Made by a program: the position numbers and the translations under genes. From GCA-003244245 sp036494005 (GTDB taxonomy: Bacteria; Actinomycetota; Actinomycetes; Mycobacteriales; Pseudonocardiaceae), in contig DASXOV010000099.1 in the NCBI GenBank assembly GCA_036494005.1, positions 1-10,289 of the forward strand: a stretch of DNA of 10,289 nucleotides, read 5' to 3'. Numbering within the stretch: position 1 is the first letter of the stretch; every line of letters begins with the position of its first letter. Positions 1-6,083 of this stretch are shown here, in pieces. The notes beneath the pieces were generated by a model. It saw only the letters and a program-made list of their open reading frames with translations. It was not told the DNA's origin and did no database searches.

Positions 1-327
1 CAGATCAAGGACACCGACGGTTACCGGCGGCTGGCCCGCAGATCCGCGGCACTGGGATTCGACGGCAAGTGGGTGCTGCACCCGGGCCAGATCGACGCGG
101 CCAACGAGACCTACAGCCCTGCTCCGCAGGACTACGACCACGCCGAGAACATCCTCGACGCCTACGAGTGGTTCACCTCGGAGGCCGGCGGTCAGCGTGG
201 TGCCGCCATGCTCGGCGACGAGATGATCGACGAGGCCTCCCGCAAGATGGCGCTGGTCATCGCTACGCAGGGCCGGGCGATCGGCATGCAGCGCGCAGCG
301 ACGTGGAGCCCACCCACAGATCGGTGA
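1..327 (+). CDS. CoA-ester lyase, HpcH/HpaI-CitE family (C-terminal part)
   Basis: This is the last 108 residues of a gene that begins left of the window; the frame is open from base 1 to a TGA at 325-327. The fragment carries the family's C-terminal signature GFDGKWVLHPGQI followed by the helix around NILDAYEW and a final MIDEASRKMA segment. Known members are cytosolic TIM-barrel enzymes that use Mg2+ to cleave or form the C-C bond of 3-hydroxyacyl-CoA esters such as malyl-, citramalyl- or beta-methylmalyl-CoA. The catalytic metal-binding half lies outside the window, so the substrate cannot be read. It is followed after 102 bp by an acyl-CoA dehydrogenase on the same strand, a pairing also seen in the mycobacterial citE/fadE19 leucine-itaconate region. 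That parallel makes a (S)-citramalyl-CoA or related lyase the best guess, as inference only. Confidence 0.85.
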   Translation, partial: QIKDTDGYRRLARRSAALGFDGKWVLHPGQIDAANETYSPAPQDYDHAENILDAYEWFTSEAGGQRGAAMLGDEMIDEASRKMALVIATQGRAIGMQRAATWSPPTDR

Positions 328-429
328 GTACGTTCACAGCACGGCGCGGCGCGGGACAGTGGGAGCCATACTGGCGAGTAACCCTGCGCCGGGTCCGCCC
401 TTCGGCGCACGCGACGAAAGGTACGTCTC

Positions 430-1626
430 ATGGCGCGGCTCGCCCAGACCACCGATCTCACCGAGATTCAGCAGGAGATCCTGGCCACCGTCAGGACCTT
501 CGTGGACAAGGAGATCATCCCGGTCGCCCAGGAGCTCGAGCACACCGACACCTACCCGCAGGAGATCGTCGACGGGATGAAGGAGATGGGCCTGTTCGGG
601 CTCACCATCCCGGAGGAGTACGGCGGGCTCGGTGAGTCGCTGCTGACCTACGCACTGGTCGTGGAACAGATCGCCCGCGGCTGGATGAGCGTCTCCGGTG
701 TGATCAACACGCACTTCATCGTGGCGCACATGATCCGCCACCACGGCACCGACGAGCAGAAGCGGCATTACCTGCCCAGGATGGCCACCGGCGAGGTCCG
801 CGGCGCCTTCTCCATGTCCGAACCGGAGCTGGGCTCGGATGTGGCGGCGATCAGGACCCGCGCCCGGCGCGAGGACAGCGGCTATGTCGTCGACGGCGCG
901 AAGATGTGGCTGACCAACGGCAGCACCTCGACCCTGGTGGCAACGCTGGTCAAGACCGACGAGGGCGCCGAGAAGCCACACCAGAACCTGACCGCGCTCC
1001 TGGTGGACAAGCCCACCGGCTACGGCGAGGTCGCGCCGGGTCTCAGCGTGCCCGGCAAGATCGACAAGATGGGCTACAAGGGCGTCGACACCACCGAACT
1101 GGTCTTCGACGGCTACCGGATCGGCGCCGGCCAGGTGCTCGGCGGAGCACCTGGCAAGGGCTTCGCCCAGATGATGGACGGCGTCGAGGTGGGGCGGGTC
1201 AACGTCGCCGCCCGGGCCTGCGGCATCGCCATCCGGGCCTTCGAACTCGCCGTCGGCTACGCCCAGAGCCGCAAGACCTTCGGCAAGCCGATCGCGCAGC
1301 ACCAGGCGATCGCGTTCAAGCTCGCCGACATGGCCACCAAGGTCGAGGCCGCGCATCTGATGATGGTCAACGCCGCCCGCATGAAGGACTCGGGTCAGCG
1401 CAATGATGTCGCAGCCGGGATGGCGAAACTGCTGGCCAGCGAGTATTGCAACGAGGTCACTGAGGATGCATTCCGCATCCACGGTGGCTACGGCTACTCC
1501 AAGGAGTACGAGATCGAGCGGCTGATGCGCGAGGCGCCGTTTCTGCTGATCGGCGAAGGTACGAGTGAAATCCAGAAGACGATCATCAGTAAGGGTCTGC
1601 TCCGGGAGTACGCTGCGCGAAGCTGA
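430..1626 (+). CDS. acyl-CoA dehydrogenase (FadE-type)
   Basis: A 398-residue cytosolic FAD enzyme that would introduce the alpha-beta double bond into an acyl-CoA and pass electrons to ETF. The length is normal for the family. The FAD/substrate signature MSEPELGSD lies at residues 129-137. The C-terminal signature HGGYGYSKEYEIERL is followed by GEGTSEIQ, in which Glu376 occupies the position of the catalytic base of medium-chain and short-branched-chain enzymes. Isovaleryl-CoA dehydrogenases carry Gly or Ala there, so this is less likely to be a classic isovaleryl enzyme. The ATG is preceded by GAAAGG at 416-421, 8 bases away. The 102-bp gap from the CoA lyase holds no obvious terminator, so co-transcription is plausible. 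The substrate is unassigned; 2-methylbutyryl-, methylsuccinyl- or glutaryl-type esters fit the neighbourhood. Confidence 0.95.
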   Translation: MARLAQTTDLTEIQQEILATVRTFVDKEIIPVAQELEHTDTYPQEIVDGMKEMGLFGLTIPEEYGGLGESLLTYALVVEQIARGWMSVSGVINTHFIVAHMIRHHGTDEQKRHYLPRMATGEVRGAFSMSEPELGSDVAAIRTRARREDSGYVVDGAKMWLTNGSTSTLVATLVKTDEGAEKPHQNLTALLVDKPTGYGEVAPGLSVPGKIDKMGYKGVDTTELVFDGYRIGAGQVLGGAPGKGFAQMMDGVEVGRVNVAARACGIAIRAFELAVGYAQSRKTFGKPIAQHQAIAFKLADMATKVEAAHLMMVNAARMKDSGQRNDVAAGMAKLLASEYCNEVTEDAFRIHGGYGYSKEYEIERLMREAPFLLIGEGTSEIQKTIISKGLLREYAARS

Positions 1627-1719
1627 GCCCGGAACCGCGGATACCTCGAACAGGCCACGCAGTCCGCTGGAGTGATCGTTTGGCAGGATGAGGTAATCCC
1701 GCAGCGGAGGTGATGCACC

Positions 1720-2235
1720 GTGACCGGCCCCTTCGGCAGCCAGCGGCAGACGCCTGGCTTGCCCACCCCGCCAACCGGCTGGCCGATCGGCTCCTATTCC
1801 ACGTACGCCGAGGCACAGCGCGCCGTGGACCACCTGGCGGACAGCGAATTCCCGGTAGCCGAGGTGACCATCGTCGGAGTGGACCTGATGCTGGTCGAGC
1901 GGGTGTTACGCAGGCTGACCTGGGGACGGGTCCTGGCCCAAGGGGGGGCCTCGGGCGCCTGGTTCGGCCTGTTCGTCGGGGTGCTGCTCAGCCTGTTCGG
2001 TACCCGCGCGGGCACCGGGATGGTCCCGATCCTGGTAGGCGTCGCCACGGGTGTGCTGTTCGGGACGGTGTTCGCGGCAGTGGGCTACGCCTCCTCCCGA
2101 GGGCGGCGGGATTTCTCGTCGGCCAGCCAGCTGGTGGCCGGCCGCTACGACGTACTGTGCCTGCCCCGGCATGCCGAGCAGGCCCGCGACCTGCTGGCCA
2201 AGTTGGCGATGGGCCCAGGTGCCGCGACCACCTGA
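1720..2235 (+). CDS. YflT-like general stress protein (GSP17M domain), membrane
   Basis: A 171-residue protein beginning at GTG 1720, chosen because CGGAGG at 1705-1710 sits 9 bases upstream. The N-terminal part, with PTGWPIGSYSTYAEAQRAVD at residues 18-37 and an EVTIVGVDL strand near 48-56, matches the general stress protein 17M-like fold. Two hydrophobic segments follow (about 76-94 and 101-123). These are Gly-rich, as in the 'glycine-zipper' half of actinobacterial YflT homologues. A soluble tail containing YDVLCLPRHAEQARDLL closes the protein. Family members respond to general stress in Bacillus and actinobacteria, but their biochemical role is unknown. The gene ends directly against an inverted-repeat element and converges on corA. 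I saw no convincing stress-sigma promoter: a GTTT and a GGTAAT upstream are only 10 bp apart. Confidence 0.8.
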   Translation: MTGPFGSQRQTPGLPTPPTGWPIGSYSTYAEAQRAVDHLADSEFPVAEVTIVGVDLMLVERVLRRLTWGRVLAQGGASGAWFGLFVGVLLSLFGTRAGTGMVPILVGVATGVLFGTVFAAVGYASSRGRRDFSSASQLVAGRYDVLCLPRHAEQARDLLAKLAMGPGAATT

Positions 2236-2488
2236 GGTTGCGGGCTCTTCAAGTACCGCCAACCCCGGGAACAGGAGTTGCAAACCGCTACCAACCTGCC
2301 CGCCAGCTCTCTGGAAGTGTTCGGCCGAGCTGTCTTCGGTCGCCACCGCGTCAACGATGGGCAGGCAGCCCGCCCCGTGCATCAGCCATACCCGTCCGGT
2401 CCACCCCGAGTTCAGTGAAACCATCGGGGTTGGTAGCAGTTAAGGACGTCTCAGCGGCGGGTTGGTGGCACTTGAAGAGCCCGCAACC
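2236..2488. repeat. 253-bp element with 61-bp composite terminal inverted repeats
   Basis: The outer arms, 2236-2265 and 2459-2488, are inverted copies differing at 2 of 30 positions. The inner arms, 2283-2296 and 2428-2441, are inverted copies differing at 1 of 14. The spacer between outer and inner arm is exactly 17 bp on both sides but its sequence is not conserved. Within each end the two blocks are also related as direct repeats of a motif close to GGTTGGTRGCASTTRA, giving four copies in all. The left arm starts one base after the stop codon of the stress-protein gene and the right arm ends 7 bases before the corA stop, so the element fills the whole intergenic gap. The 131-bp middle (2297-2427) has no convincing gene. 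Candidates are a MITE-like element, a REP-type palindromic unit or a bidirectional transcription-ending structure. It has no U-rich tail and its loop is very large, so a simple intrinsic terminator is unlikely. Confidence 0.8.
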
Positions 2489-2495
2489 CCGGGTA

Positions 2496-3569
2496 CTACA
2501 GCCAGCGGTTGCGCCGGAACACCCGGAACAGTGACCCGCAGATCATCACGATCACGCTGATCACCGCGAGGTAGCCATACTGCCAGCGCAGTTCGGGCAT
2601 GTAGTCGAAGTTCATCCCGTAGATCCCGGCGATCATGGTCGGCACCGAGATAATGGCAACCCACGCGGTCATCTTCCGCATGTCGTGGTTCTGCTGCATG
2701 GTGATCTTGGCCAGCACCGCGTCGACCAGCGTCGTGAGCAGTTCGTCGTAGGCAGACACCCGTTCGGACACCGTGGCGAGATGGTCGTGCACGTCACGGA
2801 AGTACTGCCGCACCTGCGCCGGGATCAGCGGCGAGTGGCTCTCGGCCAGCAGCCGCAGCGGCGTCGCCAGCGGACGCACCGCCCTGCGCAGTTCCATGAC
2901 CTCGCGCTTCATCAGATATATCTGCTCCGAGCTGATCTCGGCATGCGGTGCGAACACCCGGGACTCCATGACCTCGATGTCGTCCTCTACCGCGGCGGTC
3001 ACCACCAGGTAGCGGTCGACCACCTGATCGGCGACCGCATGCAGCACAGCGGCAGGTCCCAGCGCCAGCTGCTCGGGGTCTGCTTCCAGCTTGCGACGCA
3101 CGTCGGCCAGCCGAGAGTGATTGCCGTGGCGCACCGTCACGACGAAGTCGGGGCCGAGGAAGACCATCACCTCGCCGGTCTCCACGACCTCGTTGGCCGG
3201 GGACGGGCCGGACTGCTCCACGTAGTTCATCGTCTTGAGCACGATGAACAACATGTCGTCATAGCGTTCGAGCTTCGGTCGCTGATGCGCGTGCACCGCG
3301 TCCTCGACCGCAAGCTCGTGCAGGCCGAAGGTGTCGGCGATCCCCTGGATCTGGTGGGCGCCGGGCTCGTGCAGGCCGATCCACACGAATCCCTCGCCGC
3401 GCCTGCGGACCTCGGTCATCGCCTCGGTATGAGTGAAGGAGCCCGGTAGCCGTCTGCCGTCGACGTAGACGGCACAGTCCACGACGGGTTCGGGCCGGGC
3501 ACCGAACCGGTGGACGGTGGTCCGTACGGTGCGGTTGGCCCGGCTGCGCAGGCTGGCGAGAGTGGACAC
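2496..3569 (-). CDS. corA: CorA-family magnesium/cobalt channel
   Basis: A 357-residue protein of normal CorA length that would form a homopentameric inner-membrane channel for Mg2+ (also Co2+ or Ni2+). The N-terminal cytoplasmic alpha/beta domain includes FVWIGLHEP (about 61-69) and AVEDAVHAHQRPKLERYDD, the standard CorA pattern. A long charged helix (about 190-300) precedes two membrane helices at the C-terminus. The first helix ends in the diagnostic YGMNF, with GMN at residues 318-320, and the loop MPELRW separates it from the second helix. The protein ends in basic residues (FRRNRWL), as in homologues. The GTG start at 3569 is supported by GGAGGA 7-8 bases upstream. The gene faces the stress-protein gene tail to tail and maoC head to head. 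The 5' region has unusual secondary-structure potential, described separately. Confidence 0.93.
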   Translation of the reverse strand: MSTLASLRSRANRTVRTTVHRFGARPEPVVDCAVYVDGRRLPGSFTHTEAMTEVRRRGEGFVWIGLHEPGAHQIQGIADTFGLHELAVEDAVHAHQRPKLERYDDMLFIVLKTMNYVEQSGPSPANEVVETGEVMVFLGPDFVVTVRHGNHSRLADVRRKLEADPEQLALGPAAVLHAVADQVVDRYLVVTAAVEDDIEVMESRVFAPHAEISSEQIYLMKREVMELRRAVRPLATPLRLLAESHSPLIPAQVRQYFRDVHDHLATVSERVSAYDELLTTLVDAVLAKITMQQNHDMRKMTAWVAIISVPTMIAGIYGMNFDYMPELRWQYGYLAVISVIVMICGSLFRVFRRNRWL

Positions 3570-3726
3570 GGCGGGCTCCTCCGAACGACGCGGTCACACG
3601 CGGGAGAGGTGCCGGAGCGGCGGCTTCGGCAGGACTGATGCGCCGCACCACCGGAGAGATCGGGCTCAGCGTCGTCAGACGGCCCGGTCGGCGGGGACGC
3701 GGCCGGTACTGCAGGGGCTATCCACG

Positions 3727-3835
3727 CCCTCACCTCCTCGCGCTCGCCGGTCGGCTGCTGAAGCAGCCACGGTGAGGGTACCCGCCTGCGGGCAGGATCG
3801 GTCGCCGACCTGCCCGGCATATCCCCGGCATATCC
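3727..3835. promoter_or_regulatory. hairpin cluster upstream of corA (candidate structured leader or operator)
   Basis: Four structures lie within 109 bp. CCCTCACC at 3727-3734 is perfectly complementary to GGTGAGGG at 3771-3778. Inside that pair sits the palindrome GGCTGCTGAAGCAGCC (3753-3768), giving a branched stem. CCCGC/GCGGG (3781-3791) forms a small hairpin that overlaps, and so competes with, a larger one at 3790-3815 (7-bp GGGCAGG/CCTGCCC stem, a bulged A, then TCGG/CCGA with a TCG loop). The 11-bp tandem repeat follows. Read leftwards, this would form part of the 5' leader of corA. Mg2+-sensing leaders are known for magnesium transporter genes, but the conserved M-box (ykoK) core is not recognisable here. 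It could equally be a protein-binding site serving either divergent gene. Confidence 0.4.
3814..3835. repeat. 11-bp perfect tandem repeat, two units
   Basis: CCGGCATATCC occurs at 3814-3824 and again at 3825-3835 with no gap and no mismatch. The first copy overlaps the foot of the GGGCAGG/CCTGCCC hairpin by two bases. The 11-bp period is close to one helical turn, so a protein could contact both units on the same face of the DNA. The unit is more AT-rich than the flanking sequence. Confidence 0.75.
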
Positions 3836-4186
3836 AGCCCTCTCCCCGGCGCCGTTTCACGGCAGGGAACTCTCGCTCAACCTCCCATGAAAACCAGGAG
3901 AAGATCACTCAGAACAACCATCTCCAGATCTCTCCGTCCAGCCCTGACGTGGACGTCACCACTCCGGACATCGCGGTGCGAAAACGGTTCCGCGCTGATC
4001 GATCTGCGCGTGATAACAGAAATGGTTCAGGATCTGAGAGCACGCCACCGGCACCGGCACAAGTATCGCCAGGGCGAGGATCCTCACCCTCCGGTAGCAC
4101 GACACCTGCCCAGCGCCGTGGAAGACTCAGGTCGGCACTCACGACCGGCCCGGTGGGCCACCTCCCAGGAAGGTATCTCGACCAAC

Positions 4187-4693
4187 GTGCAGTTCGGACG
4201 GTACTTCGAGGAGTTCGAGGTCGGAGCGATCTACCGGCACTGGCCCGGCAAGACGGTCACCGAGTATGACGACCACCTGTTCTGCCTGCTCACGATGAAC
4301 CACCACCCGCTGCACCTGGACGCCCACTACGCCGAAGAGACCACCGACTTCGGCAAGAACGTGGTGGTCGGCAACTACATCTACTCGCTGCTACTGGGGA
4401 TGTCGGTGCCGGACGTCTCGGGCAAAGCGATCGCCAACCTCGAGGTGGAGTCGCTGCGGCACGTCAAGCCGACGTTCCACGGGGACACCGTCTACGGCGA
4501 GACCGAGGTGCTGGACAAGACCCCGTCGAGGTCGAAGGACGACCGCGGCGTCGTGTACGTGGAGACCCGTGGATACAAGCAGGACGGCACTATCGTGTGC
4601 ATTTTCCGGCGCAAGGTGATGGTCCCCACCCGCGCCTACGGCGAGACTCGCGGCGGCGAGCAGCCCGGCCGCCCGCGGCCCCGGGAGTCGTGA
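4187..4693 (+). CDS. MaoC-family (hotdog fold) acyl-CoA hydratase/dehydratase
   Basis: A 168-residue protein from GTG 4187. This start was chosen because AGGAAGG lies upstream at 4167-4173 (spacing 13, rather long), because conserved sequence FGRYFEEFEVG begins there, and because the length then matches single-domain MaoC proteins. MaoC enzymes add water across the double bond of enoyl-CoA esters in the cytosol. The active-site region reads LLTMNHHPLHLDAHYAEET (about 34-52). His43 is in place, but the position five residues before it, an Asp in classical R-specific hydratases (GDxNPIH), is Asn38. The second half has the GxxVVVGNYIYSLLLGM dimer strand/helix and LRHVKPTFHGDTVYGETEV, typical of the fold. 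With the upstream acyl-CoA dehydrogenase and CoA lyase it would complete a dehydrogenation-hydration-cleavage route, resembling the mycobacterial fadE19/MaoC/citE set. The basic Gly/Arg/Pro tail after residue 152 is probably disordered. Confidence 0.85.
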   Translation: MQFGRYFEEFEVGAIYRHWPGKTVTEYDDHLFCLLTMNHHPLHLDAHYAEETTDFGKNVVVGNYIYSLLLGMSVPDVSGKAIANLEVESLRHVKPTFHGDTVYGETEVLDKTPSRSKDDRGVVYVETRGYKQDGTIVCIFRRKVMVPTRAYGETRGGEQPGRPRPRES

Positions 4694-4737
4694 GTACCGG
4701 AGAGCGTCATCGTCCTGGTCTCGTCATCTCATCTCAC

Positions 4738-5151
4738 TCATCGGGGCAGGCAACCCCACTCGGTGAGTGCCTCGACGAGACCGTCCACGAGCGGAAGGCC
4801 CGTCAGGATGGCCGCGTCGCACCACCGGACGTCGTCTGCGTCATCGCCCGCGCACAACGTCCCGCTGATCGCCCGGCAGCGGTAGTCGTGAATGTCGAAG
4901 ACCCCGCCGTGAGGCGCGGGACGCTCAACACTCCCGACCCGGCCGGTGATCGCCACCCGCAGCCCGGTCTCCTCGGCCACCTCGCGCAGTACCGCCTGCT
5001 GATCGGTCTCGCCGGCCTCCACCCGGCCACCCGGCACCGACCAGCAGCCCGCTCCCGGCTCGTTGACCCTCCTGACCAGCAGCAATCTGCCGGAGTCATC
5101 AAAAACCACCGCGCCGACGCAATGAGTACTCCGGTCGTGTGAGGATGTCAC
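4738..5151 (-). CDS. Nudix hydrolase (MutT-like)
   Basis: A 137-residue cytosolic enzyme of typical Nudix length. The complete Nudix box GX5EX7REUXEEXGU runs from Gly42 to Leu64, with the metal-binding REVAEE at residues 56-61. It is preceded by the usual strand VGAVVFDDSGRLLLVRR and the CWSVPGG motif. The family hydrolyses nucleoside diphosphates linked to another moiety (for example oxidised dNTPs, ADP-ribose or NADH); the substrate cannot be read. GTG 5151 is the in-frame start nearest the conserved fold. An open frame continues to 5259, but those residues are not family-like. No ribosome binding site precedes GTG 5151, so a leaderless mRNA is possible. The gene converges on maoC (44-bp gap) and diverges from the membrane-protein operon. 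Confidence 0.88.
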   Translation of the reverse strand: MTSSHDRSTHCVGAVVFDDSGRLLLVRRVNEPGAGCWSVPGGRVEAGETDQQAVLREVAEETGLRVAITGRVGSVERPAPHGGVFDIHDYRCRAISGTLCAGDDADDVRWCDAAILTGLPLVDGLVEALTEWGCLPR

Positions 5152-5159
5152 GCATATGG

Positions 5160-5178
5160 AGGCTAGTCTCTCGGAGAG
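5160..5178 (-). promoter_or_regulatory. candidate -10 box and 11-bp palindrome upstream of the Nudix gene
   Basis: On the minus strand TAGCCT (5165-5160) lies where a -10 hexamer would be for a transcript beginning at or just before GTG 5151, which would explain the missing ribosome binding site. Immediately upstream is the perfect inverted repeat CTCTC-G-GAGAG (5168-5178), which would lie in the promoter spacer and could be an operator. No good -35 hexamer is visible, so this is tentative. Confidence 0.25.
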
Positions 5179-5199
5179 TCGCGTAGTCCTGCTCAGCCA

Positions 5200-5243
5200 A
5201 GTGCGGTACAACACTGTGGATCGATGACGGAGTGCGGTAGAAC
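5200..5243 (+). repeat. 13-bp direct repeat, 31-bp period, in divergent promoter region
   Basis: AGTGCGGTACAAC (5200-5212) and AGTGCGGTAGAAC (5231-5243) match at 12 of 13 positions and start 31 bp apart, about three helical turns. Each copy ends in a -10-like hexamer (TACAAC or TAGAAC). They may be two binding sites for a regulator or two tandem promoters for the rightward operon starting at 5291. No strong -35 boxes were seen at the usual distance. Confidence 0.45.
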
Positions 5244-5290
5244 GGTTGCACAAACCCAAACCCGCGCAGGTGCAGACAAGGGTGGTCGCG

Positions 5291-5464
5291 TTGAGTGGGA
5301 ATGCGAAGAAGTACGTGACATGGATCGTCGTGGCGTTCGTGTTGTTCTTCGTATTCGGTCAGCCGACACAGGCGGCCGAGATCGTGCATGGAGCGCTGCA
5401 CCTGCTCCAGCAGGCGGCCGAAGCGGCCATCACCTTCATGAAGGCAGTGTTCGTCACCAAGTAG
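5291..5464 (+). CDS. small single-pass membrane protein, 57 residues
   Basis: I do not recognise a named family. The start chosen is TTG 5291, with AAGGG at 5278-5282 about 8-9 bases upstream, giving a peptide beginning MSGNAKKYVTW. In-frame starts further up (TTG 5246, GTG 5270, GTG 5282) would add up to 15 residues of non-hydrophobic sequence and cannot be excluded. Residues 8-22 (YVTWIVVAFVLFFVF) form one transmembrane or uncleaved signal-anchor helix. The part from about 28 to 56 (AAEIVHGALHLLQQAAEAAI...) looks like a second, amphipathic helix lying on the membrane. The stop is 14 bp before the PH-domain gene, which has its own AGGAGG, so the two are very likely co-transcribed and possibly translationally coupled. 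The short length and the strong link to a bPH protein suggest a partner or regulator of that protein, as inference. Confidence 0.65.
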   Translation: MSGNAKKYVTWIVVAFVLFFVFGQPTQAAEIVHGALHLLQQAAEAAITFMKAVFVTK

Positions 5465-5478
5465 CAGGAGGCGAGCCC

Positions 5479-6033
5479 ATGCTCGGTCCCCGGGATCCCG
5501 ACGATTACCTGCTCCCCACCGAGCGGCGGGTCATCCGGGTACGCAGGCACTGGGCGGTGTTGAGCCGGGTGCTGGCCGAGACCGTCGGCATCCTCATCGT
5601 CGCCATCGGGCTCTCGGTGGCGCTCTCCCACGGCGGGGATGACGTCTGGCTGCTCCAGACCATCCTCTGGTACGCCGCGTTGGCTGCGGTGCTGCGGTTC
5701 GCCTTCAAGGTGCTGGAGTGGTGGGTCGAGCGCGTCGTGGTCACCGACAAGCGGTTCATGCTCACCAGCGGCATCATCGAGACGAAGATCTCCCTGATGC
5801 CGATCACGAAGGTGACCGACATGAGCTACTCGCGGCCGGTCATCGGGCGGATCCTCGGCTACGGAACGCTGCGAGTCGAGTCAGCCGGGCAGAAGCAGGA
5901 CCTGGAGCGGATCGCGTTTCTGCCCAGGCCCGAGGAGGTCTACGACGCGATCTCCGAGCTGATCTTCGGCGAGAAGGGCGAGGGCCGGAAGCCGTCGCTG
6001 GCACCGCCCCGGGCTCGGTCCCGGCGGCGCTGA
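5479..6033 (+). CDS. membrane-anchored bacterial PH (bPH2/YdbT-like) domain protein
   Basis: A 184-residue protein starting at ATG 5479, with AGGAGG at 5467-5472 directly upstream. The N-terminus MLGPRDPDDYLLPTERRVIR leads into two transmembrane helices (about 31-50 and 56-81). A bPH2-type domain follows: WWVERVVVTDKRFMLTSGII (81-100) is the hallmark first strands, then ISLMPITKVTDMSYSRPVIGRILGYGTLRVESAG. This ITKVTD...GRILGYG pattern is characteristic of actinobacterial PH-domain membrane proteins. A basic Arg/Lys/Pro tail of about 17 residues ends the protein. The bPH domain should face the cytosol. Family members have no firmly established biochemical role. It is second in a tight gene cluster, so it may be coupled in expression to the PHP and RecB-like genes. 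Confidence 0.88.
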   Translation: MLGPRDPDDYLLPTERRVIRVRRHWAVLSRVLAETVGILIVAIGLSVALSHGGDDVWLLQTILWYAALAAVLRFAFKVLEWWVERVVVTDKRFMLTSGIIETKISLMPITKVTDMSYSRPVIGRILGYGTLRVESAGQKQDLERIAFLPRPEEVYDAISELIFGEKGEGRKPSLAPPRARSRRR

Positions 6034-6083
6034 GTCCCTCCCCCGGTAGTGCACGGCGGGGCCGACCACGCACACTGCACACT

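Larger units (their letters stand above)
3570..4186. other. 617-bp divergent intergenic region between corA and maoC
   Basis: No credible gene was found here. The left part (3570-3720) is GC-rich and is the probable corA leader. The middle (3727-3835) holds the hairpin cluster listed separately. The right part (about 3880-4030) is distinctly richer in A and T than its surroundings, as expected for a promoter region driving maoC rightwards. I could not assign -35/-10 boxes with confidence. An open frame continuous with maoC extends upstream to ATG 3887, but it has no ribosome binding site and encodes low-complexity Arg/His/Ser/Pro sequence, so it is treated as non-coding. Confidence 0.6.

Noticed and set aside
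334..1833. 499-residue open frame on the minus strand
   Set aside because: It lies antisense to the well-supported acyl-CoA dehydrogenase; high-GC third-position bias produces such open frames, and its sequence resembles no family.
2236..2424. Short minus-strand coding stretch within the inverted-repeat element (MVSLNSGWTG...)
   Set aside because: It reads through the repeat arm into the antisense of the stress-protein gene, has no ribosome binding site and has no recognisable domain.
2236..2488. CRISPR array suggested by repeated GGTTGGTRGCA-like motifs
   Set aside because: Only four degenerate copies in mirrored orientation, with a large 131-bp centre and no regular spacer ladder.
2685..3449. 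254-residue open frame on the plus strand over corA
   Set aside because: Antisense shadow of corA, rich in His/Arg/Val with no recognisable domain.
3570..3740. M-box (ykoK) Mg2+ riboswitch on the minus strand, suggested by GGAGGTGAGG and GGATAGCCCCTGCAG
   Set aside because: Only a few short matches to the conserved core exist; the invariant GAGGCUCC pairing and the ACGCUGCUGCCC segment are not reproduced.
3790..3815. Intrinsic terminator (GGGCAGG/CCTGCCC hairpin)
   Set aside because: No U-rich tract on either strand, and it does not lie downstream of a gene; both neighbours diverge from it.
5224..5478. N-terminal extension of the bPH protein to ATG 5224
   Set aside because: It would overlap the small membrane-protein gene in another frame; ATG 5479 has an ideal AGGAGG and begins the conserved sequence.
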